NCBI GenBank assembly: GCA_949987565.1
Contig: OX465117.1
Coordinates: forward strand, 4,010,214-4,074,213
Origin: Luidia sarsii
Lineage: Eukaryota > Echinodermata > Asteroidea > Paxillosida > Luidiidae
Length of the DNA stretch: 64,000 bases
Direction: 5' to 3'
Shown: positions 23,101 through 33,398 of the stretch, piece after piece
How the letters are laid out: the number at the start of each line of letters is the position of its first letter
Position numbering within the stretch: the first letter of the stretch is position 1
The notes under the pieces: model-generated
What the model saw: only the letters and a program-made list of their open reading frames with translations
Database searches by the model: none
Told to the model about the DNA's origin: nothing
Program-made: the position numbers and the translations under genes

Positions 23101-26100
23101 GTAAAAGCTGTGATTTTTTTATAATTCTAAATTTTCATAACCCATATCATTATCAGGGTTCTCCCCAGGATCTTTGAAAAAGTATGGGGCTTTTGGCTCG
23201 AAGTCCACTGCGCTTCGCAGTAAACAACGAGTGGAAAATTTAAAATATCTGTTAATAAGTGTAACCATTCATTCACGGTTTTCTTTTTCGTACCGAAAAT
23301 GAAAATGTGGAATAGCACCCAAAAAAATCTAATGCTGGTTCCATGGCATTGGTGATAAAGGCCCTTGATCAAGCAAAGTGATTCTACTGTGCAAGAGACA
23401 GTGACAAATGGTAACCCTACAGTTAAGTAATTCTAAAAGTGAAGTACATGTCGGCCTTCTAAAACTAAAAGTAATATACATGTATAATTGCAGAGTCACA
23501 GTGGCTGTGCATGAGTGATCAATCAGGAAATTCAAAATAACTGTTAATAAGTTGTAACCATTCATTCACGGTTTTCTTGTGAAGATTTTCCTCTTCGTAC
23601 CGAAAATAAAAATGAGGAGAATCACTCCCAAAAAATATAATGTCGATTGTCGGTTCCCACGATATTGGTGATTAAGGCCATTACATTAATTAATACAAAA
23701 GAAAATAAAATCCGGGGGATGTTAACATCCATAATTTGTTATTTCATTAGAAGAAATAAGGGTCATTTTTGTTTGAAAAGTTGTGTAAGATAAAGATATT
23801 ATTTCGTAGAAGTATGGAGTACGGAGGGAAAATGACCGACACGATCCGGCGTGCAGCAGCAGTTTTCTGGCCGTGCGCCACGGCCGACGTCATTGACAAC
23901 AACACGGTCAAACCGCGGAGCATCGTAACTTTAGGCCGACACTGAAAAATATTCTGTACTTGTACATGTACACCAGTGACCACCCTGTTCAATTTTTGCG
24001 AGGAGGATAAGTTACCTCCATAGCATATTTTCCATAAATATTTTTTCCAAGTAATTTTCAAATTATGGATTTCACGGTACGACTGTAAAGGCGTAAGCAG
24101 TTTAGGAACGCGGGGGGTTCATGTCAACTCGGTCCGTAACCAAAACGGACTTTTGAGGAAGGAAGATTGGAGTTCAGACCACGAAAAATGTACTGTACAA
24201 CTTTTAGTGGTCCACCCTGCGTGTTTGGGCATTAACAAAAATTAATGTACCCTACCTGATCCGATCGTTAATCTATTTCCATGTCCGTGGAAAAAAAACC
24301 CCCAAGATTCAATTCAAATCTTTGTCCAAGTCTCTTAATACAAAATCGGGAACAGGATGGTGGTGCGAAGACTGGGAAGTCGCTGTTTTACAACGCACGT
24401 GCGGCATGCTTTCTCTATCCCTTCCTCAATGGTACCCGGCGCTCATATTCCTATACGCATGAACGTATGGGCGAATGTTTACCAGCGAACTGGACCATAG
24501 CAGCATGCAGTACATGTATCGTGGGAACCCCCGTTTTCGACGGTACATGTTTTTGACGCTTAGCCTTCTAACCCACATCGCACGATGAAAACAACTCCGT
24601 ATAACGATCTTAGACTTCGTATCTTACAGTTGGTTTCCTGCTCTTGTCCGTCACCGAAAATGTGGAAAGTTAAGGCTTTTCCAGTAGGCCAAACTCGTGT
24701 GATTCAAAAAGTTGCTCTTTTGGGGTCTATTTTCCTAGGTACAAAATTGGCAGTTGCTTCGAAGCTCCAGTTTTCTTTATTGTTGGTCCTAAAAAAATCT
24801 GAGTGTACCATAATAAACCCCAACATCCGTAGAAAAAAAAAATATCACGCAACTTGAGGCAGTCCGTTCTGGGTAAATACTATGGAGGCTCCTATAGGGC
24901 GTCTCGCTTATATAATTTGTTTTATATAATTTTGTTTCATTTTTTTAAGACAAAAAGTAACATGGCCCAATAGGCTTTTATAAAAAATGAACAAAATAGA
25001 GCTAGAGAAAGTACCAAGAAGGAGGAAATGTGTCTCTGGAGTGACATTGGGAAAGGTCATAACTGAAGAAGCAGTGAGATAGAGGAATTGGGATTTTTTT
25101 TTAAACGTCACAAAAGAAGACATCAACCAGACCAATAAGTTTTCAGCATAAATTATGAAGGATTTGAGGAAAGTGTTAGAAGCAGTGTCGAAAAAACAAA
25201 ACAAAGATGAACACAAAAAAACATACAGGGAAGAATTTTACAGTGCCACACAGCATTTTGAGTTATTTTAAGAATTTATTTTGCGTTTGGCTGCACTGGG
25301 ACACCTTACTAAACATCACCAACGAAAATAGGTGACGATGCTTACTGCGGGGTGCGCCGCGGACGTCAACAAAACCGGGTAATCTTACGGAAGTGACAGG
25401 CTTGATCAACCTTCTCTATGATTATTCTAATAGTCTGTGGTGTGGAGAAAGTTACTGAGACCTCTGTTAGTGTGATACTTTCGTCCACATTGTTCAGTTT
25501 GAAGAAAAGTCCTTATATCGTCGAAAACCGGTTACTGGAGGATACAGTAAGTAGTACATGTACATGTACGTGTACATGTAAATGTATTGCACATGTACTG
25601 TACATCGTGCGCACGGCCGCTATACACTAGCGTTTCAGGATACAATCTGTGCTCGCGGATCGCGTGCGCTCGTCAGCAGACGCAAAAGCTCCGCTTCTTC
25701 TGAATAATAATCGTAACAATGCGAACAATATCTACATATAATTGGCTCGTTTTGGGCAAGGACTTTGATTATTTCAATTATGCAACTATCAAAATTTTAC
25801 TTGCCCGACATGAAATCTTACTTGCCCCGGGCAAGCGGGCAACCGCTAATGTCGAACCCTGCATTAACTGATGTAAATCTCCAGGGATCACACCCCCATT
25901 TTTTTTCTGATGCAAACGACTAATTGTTTGTAAACCTGGCTACAGCAGCTCGGGATCACACAAAGTGGATGCAGCTTTTTCAATTCAAGTCAACCAAACC
26001 AAGGAAAAAACTGACTGGGAATTTTTGAACAATTTGAAAGATTGGCAAAGAAAACTTTGCCTGGACTGGTACTTGAACCCGAAACCTCTTTTTTTGTGGG

Positions 26101-29100
26101 TTAGGGGTTTCTTGTTTCGAGTTCAAGTCCTGGTTCAGTCAAAGTTTTCCTTGCCAATTTTTCAAAATCATATTTTTTATTTTTTGCCACTTATTTCACT
26201 CATCAGCTTTCTGTTCACTTCTGCTGTGATAAGTTCATACCTACTTATATTATATAATTATCCTGTTAAGAACCTATAAGTCTTCTAAACATTCTTCAAA
26301 TTAAATCTTTTCTCTTTTTTCATTCCCTGTCCTTGCAGTACACCATCAAAGGGGAGTTGAAGCGATCTCTATTGGCCAAGGACCTGACCAAGTCCATTGA
26401 GTTCATCGTTGAGAACAAGGACAACAAGGAAAGAGCTGAGCCAAAGCCAGTCACCTTTGCCATTGCACCAGAATCACTGCAGAATGTCAAAGATGTCAGT
26501 TCTCTTACTTTCCCCTGCTGAGATAATTAAATATAAATTCAAGCTCTATTGAAAGTTGTATGTTTGGAAGGCCCCCGTCTGGGTTCAAATCCCTGTCTAG
26601 TCAAATTATCTTTGCAATTTTGATAAATTTATGAAAACATTCCTGTCAGTTTTCCTGTCATTTGTGTGAAAATAAAGTGAGAAAAGTTGCACCCACTTTG
26701 CGTGATTCCAGATTTTGCTGCAGACAGGTTTCAAATAAACTTACTGTTTGTATGTGTGTGAAAATGGGGGTGTGATCCCCAGCGATATATGACAGTTTAG
26801 ACTTGAATTCTTTTGACTGGCAGTTTGGAAAGGCCCTCTTTAGAGCCTGGTAACTTAGATGGTATAGTATTGGCACATAAACCACTTCGCGCCGGGTGGT
26901 TTTACACCGCCGATGACTGCCATTCAGGGTTTTTTGAACAATGTATAATTTTCAAATTTCGATAACACAATTGGAACAATATATTTCTGTGAAATAAATC
27001 GATATGGGTACAAGAGAGTAAAACCTGGCACAATTCGGACGTCGTTGTGGCTTTTGTCAAGAGATTATCCATTCGAAAGAGGGCCCATTGTGTGTCATCA
27101 ATGAAGCGTAACGGACTTGTGTGCGTACGTGCGTGTACGGTACTGTCAATCCCTGACTGCAGACTCCAGCCTCCACTCCAGGCAGTCGAATCTTCGAGTT
27201 AGTCGGCCACAACCGAGCATTCAGATTGCGGTGAAGAATGTGGGTGGAATTCCAATGCCTGACCGACGACCGTTGGGCTGTGTGGCATGCCAACACAATG
27301 TCCCCCGCGTGCTTTCAGCGGCAGCGCGGTTTCCCTCGATCCCCCACAAGAAAGGTCTCACAATTGCACAATTACTGCTGCTAATCTTGCAATTCATGTG
27401 GCAACTTGTGTCAAAAAGGGCCTTTGTACTGATTCGTATTGCTTTGTTCTAAGCTGAAAAGAGTCTTTGTTTAAAATGTAGACAATAGTGGTGCATGGAT
27501 TCGGAGGGCCCCGTCGCATAGTCAAGCCAACGGAGCTCCGATTTCGGAGGTCCCGGCGCGAAGTGGTTAAATAGAAGATGTAGGTTCAAAGACCTGTCCA
27601 GCCAAATGGGGGTCACCATCTATGGGCTGGATAGCTTAGAGGATAAGAGCACTGATACGCACAACCAGAGATCTCGGTTCCAAATCCCGGTCCAGTCAAA
27701 GTTTTCTTGGCCATTTTCCAAAAGTGTTCACAATTTAAAACTCTGATAATGAGATCTTTCCTTGTTTTGTTTTTCTTGTCGTTTGCAGAAGAGTGGCCTG
27801 CCACGTTTCAGCATCAAGGGCAAATTAGACTCTGCTGTGTGCTGCATCAAGAACCCACTGACTGGCCAGGTGGTGGTGGAGTACTGCGATGCCCCCATCA
27901 AGTCAGTGGAATTGCAATTGGTCCGTGTGGAAACGTGTGGATGTGCAGAGGGCTATGCTAGGGATGGTAAGACTTCAAAGGGCTAAATACTGTTGTCTAG
28001 TGCTGTTCTCAAAATAGCTTTTCTATGTCAACATTTCTGTACAAAAGTCATCTTATCACCTGCATGGCTGTGTTTAGATAGGGAGGCAGAACAAAGGTGC
28101 CATTGTGTGAACTTTGTGTAAATGCACTTGGAGTACAATGTCCAATTTTGAATCAGTTTTTTGGGCATTAATCTTTTTTATATATTCTTTTTTGGGTGGA
28201 TTTCAAGAACCGGGTAAGTGCTTACTGACTAAATTTACAACATGCTAATCTCAAAATTTAGTGGGCCTGAGATTTCGATCCTAGCAGGACCTTTCTCAAA
28301 GGCAGAGTGACTGCCTTTGAGAAAGGTCCTGCTAGGATCGAAACCTCAGGCCCACTAAATTTCGAGATTCTTAAAATATCGTTAGTTGATACTTTACCTT
28401 GTTATGAAATAGCTTTTTAATGTGGTCAACAAAAAGTGTTCCTAGAAAAATTTCATATTTGCCAATTCTAGAATGCCATCAACTCCTCAATACTCCGTCC
28501 CAGTTTGTGAGTGATACACTCAACTGAATGCTTGTTTTCTCTTTTGTCCAATGATACTACATGTAGGTTGTTCGATGTTTCGGTATTTATCGATATCGTG
28601 ATATCGCTTTCCGACGATTATCATATCGAGCGCATTTCAGGATATCGTGATATTTTTGATTATGGTGATATCGAAAAAAGTACTTGTTTCCCAACCTCTA
28701 TCGTCAGTCAGTAAGCTTGTGTAGTGAGGACATCAAAGAGAGATCTTGAAGGGTGATAAGCTTTCGTTAGTAAAAAACCCTAAAAACCTGAAACTGCAAG
28801 GGGAGAGGAGCGCCAGCCAGCCATTTGACTCTTGCATTGCGTGCGGTCTCCACAAAGGCAATGCATCGGCAACAGACCCACTGCAAGTGCAACCTTACTT
28901 CAGGTGTTGGTAGCACACTTTCCGTACAGAGCGAACTCGGTACGCTGGGCACACACACTCACTCGTGTTTGGAACATTTTTCCCCATGTGGCCTACCTTA
29001 GTTATCCGATAGTTTACGATATTATCCAGGCTGCAAAAAAATGCAGGTTCAATTTCCTACCGATTTCTCGATCCTTCCATGCTGCTCTGGTACCCACCAC

Positions 29101-32100
29101 GCAGCTGTACTAAAGGCACGTATAAGGCAATGTACACCAGCTAAGTACGGCTGGGCAATTTGCAGTACGCAATACACATCAAGTCGTGGACAATTTTTAA
29201 TTTTTTTAATTCATTATATATATATATTTTTTTTTTTGGGGGGGGTGTCGCGTCATGATCGATTCCAACTTGAAACATAATTTATAGCAACAATACTTTT
29301 GCGGCGTGGATGATCAAAGGTGAACTGCTGCTTTATTCTCCTTTTTAGCAGTTTTTTTTCTCCCCAAAAGGTACAGTAAATGTTTTTTTCAGTACGCATC
29401 CATACAACCAAAAGGAACATCAGATTTTGTTCAAGGCGATTGTAAAGCCGACGTAAAATGGACTGATTGTATGTCTCCCCTTATAATTATTATTCTGAAG
29501 ACCCATTGGCTCTGGTCAGACATGTAATGTATTTATGACGTCATAAGTAAGCATCAAGTTGCTAAAAACCTAAATTTTGCAAACTGCTTACCGACTAAAT
29601 TTACCTAAAAGCAACTATCAAAAATTAGGAGGGCCCGACGTTTAGATGCTAGCAGAACCTTTCTGCCTTTTGAAAGGTCCTGTTAGGATCGAAACGTCAG
29701 ATCCTCCTAATTTTTTATACTGAACCACTTTACACCGGGACTTCTGGACAATTGTCCACTTTTTAAACAAAGACTGTTTTCAGCTTAAAACAAATCCATA
29801 GGAATCATGGCAAAGACCAATTTTGAGGCAATTTGCCACATGAATTACAGGATTAGCGGCAACAATTGCGCTATAGAGGGACCTTTACTGTGGATGATTG
29901 AGGGATAGCGCGCTGCCACGGGAGACATTGTGTTGGCATGCCAGAGCCCAACGGTCGCCGGTCAGGCAGTGAAATTCCACCCACATTCTTCACCACAATC
30001 TGTACGTTCGGTTGGGGCTGACCAACTTGAAGATTTGACTGCCTGGAGTGGAGGCTAGTCTGTGGTCAGGGACCGTCAGTATCATACATGCACACACACA
30101 CAAGTCCAGCTACATGCATTGAACATTGTATGGATTGAAAGCAAATATCCTCATGCTTCTGGATTATGCAGATTTGAGGTTGGAAAATGAGAGGAAAAGA
30201 TGATTTGAAACAACTGTTGACATGATGGTTCCATCATGTTGTCTGGTTTTTGGTCGACAAAGAAAATCTTGCACCGCACCTGTTTGCTTTACACGTGGAA
30301 TGCGACTTGCTCATGTACTTTGTACATGGCTATGGTCCGGCCTTCATGTACAGTACAAGTACTTTTTGCTAGAGAACCGTCGCCACATTTGTGCATAACA
30401 CTGATGGATCTGCCCCAGCAGAATGCAATAAGGACGAATTGAGAAGGCAGGCCACTCCTGAGTTGTACATGGTGATGTCTTTTCACAGTGTTCACAAGGA
30501 AAGGTTTAGGGCGGATACAGGATTATCAACCTCATTTTTGGATCATGGTTATTGCATTGGACTTGCCTTTTTAATTGACAAACCACATCAGTGGTCCTCT
30601 TAACTTGCTTTGGGTCAATGTGACTTTACACCCAACACATACTGGTGCTTTGAAAGTGTTGGAATTGATTCAAACTCTTAACTTCCAATCTACCATCCTG
30701 TTACTATACATTGAAAATTATCCAGTCAGTTTTCTTTCCTGTGATTTTTTGAAAATGAAGTTGAAAGATCTGCACCCACTTGGTTTGATCCTTGAACTGC
30801 TGTAGTCGGGACCTTTCTCAAAGGTAGTCAACAACTTGCAAAAAGTAACGTGTAGCTCTCTTGTACATAAATACCTGCAGCCACAGAGATCCAGAACATA
30901 CAGATTGGAGAAGGAGACGTCTGTCGTGGAATCACCATCCCTATGTACATGGTCTTTCCAAGGCTCTTCACTTGTCCAACACTTGCCACTAGCAACTTCA
31001 AAGTTGGTAAGAAACAGAACACAATTTCTTCACAAAATTCCTTATAATATGTCTGCCTTTATGTTGGGTTAACACTTAAACATTTAGACATTAATTTCTG
31101 ATGAGGGAATTCAGTTCGCCCAATTTTATGTGTCAGCCAAGTGGAAGGTTTGCGGTGACACCATGTAGCACTCTTCTTTCAAGAAAGAGTGTGGCTCTAA
31201 AAGAGCCAGTAATTCAATGTTTCAGATAGTGTGTACTCTGCCCATCATCAGGAGACATTTGGTCCCCTGACATTGGTGGTAGACATGGTAGTCTATCACC
31301 AATAGGGATGGAGGCTTATGCCATTCTTCAGACCAGTCACCCCTCACAGTTCTATTTGTCAGCATTGACTGGCAGTCTACCACCAATAGGGATGGAGGCT
31401 CTTGCCTTGCTTCAGACTTGTCACCCCTCCCAGTTCTATTTGTCAGCCTTGGCTGGCAGTCTACCACCAATAGGGATGGAGGCTTATACCTTGCTTCAGA
31501 CTTGTCACCCCTCCCAGTTCTATTTGTCAGCCTTGACTGGCAGTCTACCACCAATAAGGGATTGAGGCTTGTGCCTTGCTTCAGACTTGTCACTAAGGTT
31601 GTTCGATATCCAGAATTTTTGGTTTCGATATATCGTCAGGAATATATCGCGATATCTGGTGCGTAAGCGGAAGTAAAGGTAGTGACCTGGATTTCCATTC
31701 AATACACACTGTGATTGACGGAAACCTATATGTAGCAAATGCATCTAACTTTAAGCCATAGTTACCAATTGTTTAACCCCCTTAAACTCCTCATTTATCA
31801 ACGAAAAAAATTAATTTAAAACAACTATCCCAGGTCGCTCTTTTAAAACTATACGCCAAAACGAAACTATTTTTGTTGATGTATTAAGAATACGTTATTA
31901 CATTTAAAAAAGACGATATCCCAGGCGGTTTTCAGCAACACGATGCTTACATATGACGTCACAAATACAGAGCCAGAGCCAATAGGTCTTCAGATTAATA
32001 TTCATGAGGGGAAACAAACCATCAGTACATTTACGTCGGCATAACGATCACTGAACAAAATCTGTTGTCCCTTTCGGTCGTACGGATGCGTACTGGAAAA

Positions 32101-33398
32101 ATGTTTACTGTACCTTTTTTTTGGGGGGGGGCTGCTAAAAAGGAGAATAAAGCAGCAGTTCACCTTTTCTCATCCACGCCGCAAAATGATTGTTAGTTTA
32201 CATGTCCAATTTGGAATCATTCAAGTTGGAATAGATCGCGATGCAACCCCCCCCCCCCCACAAAAAAGTCCACCGAACTTCGGTGTACACGATGTGCAAA
32301 TGGCCTGGCCGTACTTCGCTGGTGTACGTTGACTTACACGTGCCTTTAGTACAGCTGCGTGGCGGGTACCAGAGCAGCATGGAAGGATCGAGAAATCAGA
32401 GGTCGCACGTGCGTTATGAACAGTGACGTTTATCCAACGTCTTTCCTCTTCGATTTTGATTTTGATTTTCTGAGATTAAAACATAATTATGTAAAGTATG
32501 TATTTTTACATTATATTTGGCTGCATTGGGAGACATCGGTAGGAAATTAAATCTGCAATTTTTGCAGCCTCGATAATATCGTAAACGATCGGATAACTTA
32601 TGTAGGCCACATGGGGGAAAATGTCCCAAACACGAGTCGTTGTGCGTGCCCAGCGTACCGAGGTCGCGCTGTACGAAAAGTGTGCTACCAACACCGGAAG
32701 TGAGCTTGCACTTGCAGTGGATCTGTTGCTGACGCATTGCCTTTGTGAAGACCGCGCGCAATGCAAGAGTCAAATGGCTGGCTGGCGCTCCTCTCCCCTT
32801 GCGGTTTCGGGTTTTTCGTTGTTTTTACTAACGAAAGCTTATCTCCCTTCAAGATCTCTCTGATGGCCACGCTATACAAGCTTACAGACAGGCGATAATG
32901 GGGTTGGGAAACCAGATTTTTTTCTGATATCGTGATACTTTTTTCGATATCGCGATATCGAAAATATCGCGATATCCTGAAATGCGTTTGATATGATAAT
33001 CGCCGGAAAGCGATATCGCGATATATCGAAATATCGAAATATCGAACAACCTTACTTGTCACCCCTCCCAGTTCTATTTGTCAGCCTTGGCTGGCAGTCT
33101 ACCACCAATAGGGATGGAGGCTTATACCTTGCTTCAGACTTGTCACCCCTCCCAGTTCTATTTGTCAGCCTTGGTTGGCAGTCTATCACCAACTTTGTTT
33201 CTGTGCCACAAAGGCACAAGGATTTGTTGTGGTTCTAAATGTGCTTTTGTGCATGTAGATTCCCAAATAGGCAACATGAGGAAAATCATCTCCACATTTG
33301 TCTTTTTCTTTTCAGAATTTGAAATTAACCTAGTCATCGTCCTGCAAGATGATCATCTGATCACTGAGAATTTCCCTCTCAAGTTGACCCGCTTCTAG
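19991..33398 (+). CDS. VPS26C: VPS26C (DSCR3), vacuolar protein sorting 26C; six exons, first exon not found
   Basis: Joining 19991-20134, 22401-22550, 26339-26494, 27789-27966, 30881-31006 and 33316-33398 gives an open frame of 278 codons plus a stop (TAG 33396-33398), with all splice phases consistent. It matches human VPS26C over almost its whole length, for example KTEIPFELPLK, YETYHGVFVNIQ, KRSLLAKDLTK, VELQLVRVETCGCAEGYARD, PRLFTCPTL and DHLITENFPLKL. The human protein has 297 residues, so only the first ~19-20 residues (upstream exon) are missing. VPS26C is the arrestin-fold subunit of Retriever (with VPS35L and VPS29), which works with the CCC complex in endosome-to-surface recycling of cargo such as integrins. 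No stop or frameshift is present, so the gene appears intact. Introns hold a PLE, SINEs, minisatellites, and hAT and Harbinger-like elements. Possible poly(A) signals include AATAAA at 34508. Confidence 0.95.
20627..21293. repeat. 13-bp minisatellite CCCAGTGTGGCTG, about 51 copies
   Basis: An almost pure array with variants CCCAGTTTGGCTG and GCCAGTGTGGCTG. Because 13 is not a multiple of 3 and the unit lacks stops, three forward frames and at least one reverse frame stay open for more than 200 codons. These are not genes. The GGCCAGTG variants occur as a pair at both 20692-20708 and 21001-21018, suggesting duplication of a block of about 312 bp (24 units). Confidence 0.97.
21590..22020 (+). 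pseudogene. PLE GIY-YIG endonuclease fragment
   Basis: VYRIPCQCGKVYISETSSDL then STRLKEH (21610-21700) is the GIY-YIG start of PLE endonucleases (consensus YxIPCxCGKxYIGET). It continues as INWDQAQLISNIEHWYPCCI with W-Y residues typical of the domain and stops at 21841. Downstream pieces shift frame. Inactive fragment of the element at 20434-22192. Confidence 0.8.
22230..22352. repeat. Degenerate head-to-head pair of GAAAC hairpin repeats
   Basis: GGGCCTAATGTTTTGATGTC, then GGGACCTTTCTCAAAGGTC, then TTGGATCAAAATGTTCAGCC form inverted arms like the better preserved pairs at 28247-28369 and 29617-29715. It lies within 60 bp of VPS26C exon 3. Confidence 0.5.
22401..22550 (+). CDS. VPS26C: VPS26C exon 3
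   Basis: Acceptor TTGCACCACAG, donor CAG/GTGAGC; phase 0 at both ends (50 codons). Encodes PIQLLNYVVNVAKPGKIPAG and KTEIPFELPL, then YETYHGVFVNIQ. Confidence 0.97.
22910..25861. mobile_element. hAT-like element, 2.95 kb, in VPS26C intron 3
   Basis: The left end CAGGGTTCCACACTAGC and the right end (reverse complement CAGGGTTCGACATTAGC) are near-identical inverted termini. Both are followed inward by TTGCCC(G)GGCAAG-type motifs. The flanks CCATTAAC and CATTAACT share CATTAAC, an imperfect 7-8 bp duplication. Inside is a direct repeat (23225-23345 and 23525-23660, landmark CCATTCATTCACGGTTTTCT). A CCGCGG-rich stretch and many short frames follow, but no recognisable transposase. Non-autonomous or decayed. 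Confidence 0.75.
25880..26175. repeat. Inverted pair of tRNA-SINE ends
   Basis: The left half is in minus orientation (GATTGGCAAAGAAAACTTTG, then CTGGACTGGTACTTGAACCC) and the right half in plus orientation (GAGTTCAAGTCCTGGTTCAG, then AAGTTTTCCTTGCCAATTTT). Together they form a foldback of about 60 bp per arm. The GTTCAAGTCC word is a B-box-like tRNA T-arm. The upstream TTTGTAAACCTGGCTACAGC is the SINE body also seen at 59865-59965. Confidence 0.65.
26339..26494 (+). CDS. VPS26C: VPS26C exon 4
   Basis: Acceptor TCCTTGCAG, donor GAT/GTCAGT; 52 codons, phase 0. Encodes YTIKGELKRSLLAKDLTK to PESLQNVKD. The donor lacks the usual +3/+4 AA but gives the same length as the human protein across the junction (VKD-KSGLPRF). 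Confidence 0.93.
26555..26800. repeat. tRNA-derived SINE fragments
   Basis: GGGTTCAAATCCCTGTCTAG (26582-26601) is a B-box-like T-arm followed by the shared TCAAATTATCTTTGCAATTT tail. 26690-26785 is the SINE body (GTTGCACCCACTTTGCGTGA, GGGGGTGTGATCCCC). Confidence 0.6.
26881..27567. mobile_element. PIF/Harbinger-like non-autonomous element, TAA target
   Basis: Left end ACCACTTCGCGCCGGG, right end its reverse complement CCCGGCGCGAAGTGGT. Flanked by TAA on both sides (26878-26880 and 27568-27570), the TWA trinucleotide duplication typical of PIF/Harbinger. The interior has no transposase. An inverted, more diverged relative starts at 29728. Sits between VPS26C exons 4 and 5. Confidence 0.85.
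27605..27762 (+). repeat. tRNA-derived SINE copy
   Basis: GGCTGGATAGCTTAGAGGAT, ..AGAGC.., a CTGAT/..CCAGAG anticodon-like arm, then GGTTCCAAATCCCGGTCCAG resemble a decayed tRNA. The 5' flank CACCATCTA and the 3' tail TTTTCTTGGCCATTTTCC are shared with the copy at 59984, showing a dispersed SINE and not a tRNA gene. It ends about 25 bp before VPS26C exon 5. Confidence 0.7.
27789..27966 (+). CDS. VPS26C: VPS26C exon 5
   Basis: Acceptor GTTTGCAG, donor GATG/GTAAGA; one base carries over. Encodes KSGLPRFSIKGKLDSAVC, a PLTGQVVVEY segment and the highly conserved VELQLVRVETCGCAEGYARD. Confidence 0.97.
28247..28369. repeat. Near-perfect palindrome of two GAAAC hairpin repeats
   Basis: Left arm AATCTCAAAATTTAGTGGGC to CTCAAAGGCAG and right arm CTGCCTTTGAG to AGATT are complementary over about 58 bp with few mismatches, with GAGTGA between. 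Each arm contains the GGTCC-TGCTA-GGATC hairpin and GAAAC box. Preceded by CTTACTGACTAAATTTAC, as at 17330 and 29585. Confidence 0.9.
28564..29568 (-). mobile_element. Truncated second copy of the 31594-33054 hAT-like element
   Basis: Begins with AGGTTGTTCGATGTTTCGGT, followed by clustered CGATATCGTGATATCG words. It then shares long stretches with the reverse complement of 31594-33054 (for example CAAGGGGAGAGGAGCGCC at 28797, and ACGTCATAAGTAAGCATC). It breaks off near 29568, before the other terminus. Lies between VPS26C exons 5 and 6. Confidence 0.8.
29617..29715. repeat. Second palindrome of GAAAC hairpin repeats
   Basis: AAATTAGGAGGGCCCGACGT to AGAACCTTTCTG, then CTTTTGAAAGGTCCTGTTAG to CCTCCTAATTTTT. 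Inverted arms of about 45 bp. The right arm holds GAAACGTC (29690-29697). Confidence 0.8.
29728..30085 (-). mobile_element. Partial inverted copy of the Harbinger-like element
   Basis: Begins ACCACTTTACACCGGG and shares with the reverse complement of 26881-27567 the words GAATTACAGGATTAG, CATTGTGTTGGCATGCCA and TGACTGCCTGGAGTGGAGGC. The second terminus is not seen. Confidence 0.75.
30490..30800. repeat. Dispersed repeat, copy 1
   Basis: Shares CTTTGGGTCAATGTGACTTTA-type sequence, the order of landmarks AGGATTA(T/C)CAACC, GGTCATGGTT or GATCATGGTT and GCTGTAGTCGGG or GCCGTAGCCAGG with 33670-34090. It lies about 80 bp upstream of exon 6. Confidence 0.7.
30881..31006 (+). CDS. VPS26C: VPS26C exon 6
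   Basis: Acceptor ATACCTGCAG, donor GTTG/GTAAGA; begins with two bases completing an Ala codon. Encodes TEIQNIQIGEGDVCRGITIP then MVFPRLFTCPTLATSNFKV. Confidence 0.96.
31150..31256 (-). repeat. PLE-type terminus with hammerhead-like and histone-like motifs
   Basis: On the minus strand: CTC, CTGATGA (31251-31245, an exact CUGAUGA box), T, GGGCAG-AGTACACA-CTATCT, GAAAC, ATT. Then GGCTCTTTTAGAGCC (31207-31193, a stem-loop lacking one C), then AAAGAAGAG 13 nt later, then ACATGGTGTCACCGCAAACC. Lies between VPS26C exons 6 and 7. Confidence 0.7.
31287..31593. repeat. 84-85 bp minisatellite, first part
   Basis: Units with the landmark GTCTACCACCAATAGGGATG start at about 31374, 31459 and 31543, plus an earlier partial unit. 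The array resumes at 33055-33200 after a 1461-bp insertion, so both parts were once continuous. Open frames on both strands here are repeat artefacts. Confidence 0.9.
31594..33054. mobile_element. hAT-like element inserted in a minisatellite, 8-bp TSD CTTGTCAC
   Basis: The termini are TAAGGTTGTTCGATAT and its complement ATATCGAACAACCTTA. Perfect 8-bp duplications CTTGTCAC flank it at 31586-31593 and 33055-33062; the sequence on both sides is the same minisatellite. The right half is packed with CGATATCG words (32925-33050). No transposase frame. A truncated relative in opposite orientation is at 28564-29568. Confidence 0.93.
33055..33200. repeat. 84-85 bp minisatellite, second part
   Basis: Nearly two units identical to those at 31440-31590, ending with AGTCTATCACCAAC about 115 bp before VPS26C exon 7. 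Confidence 0.9.
33316..33398 (+). CDS. VPS26C: VPS26C exon 7 (last coding exon)
   Basis: Acceptor TTCTTTTCAG; encodes EFEINLVIVLQDDHLITENF then PLKLTRF and stop TAG. Position and length agree with the C-terminus of the human protein. Confidence 0.96.
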
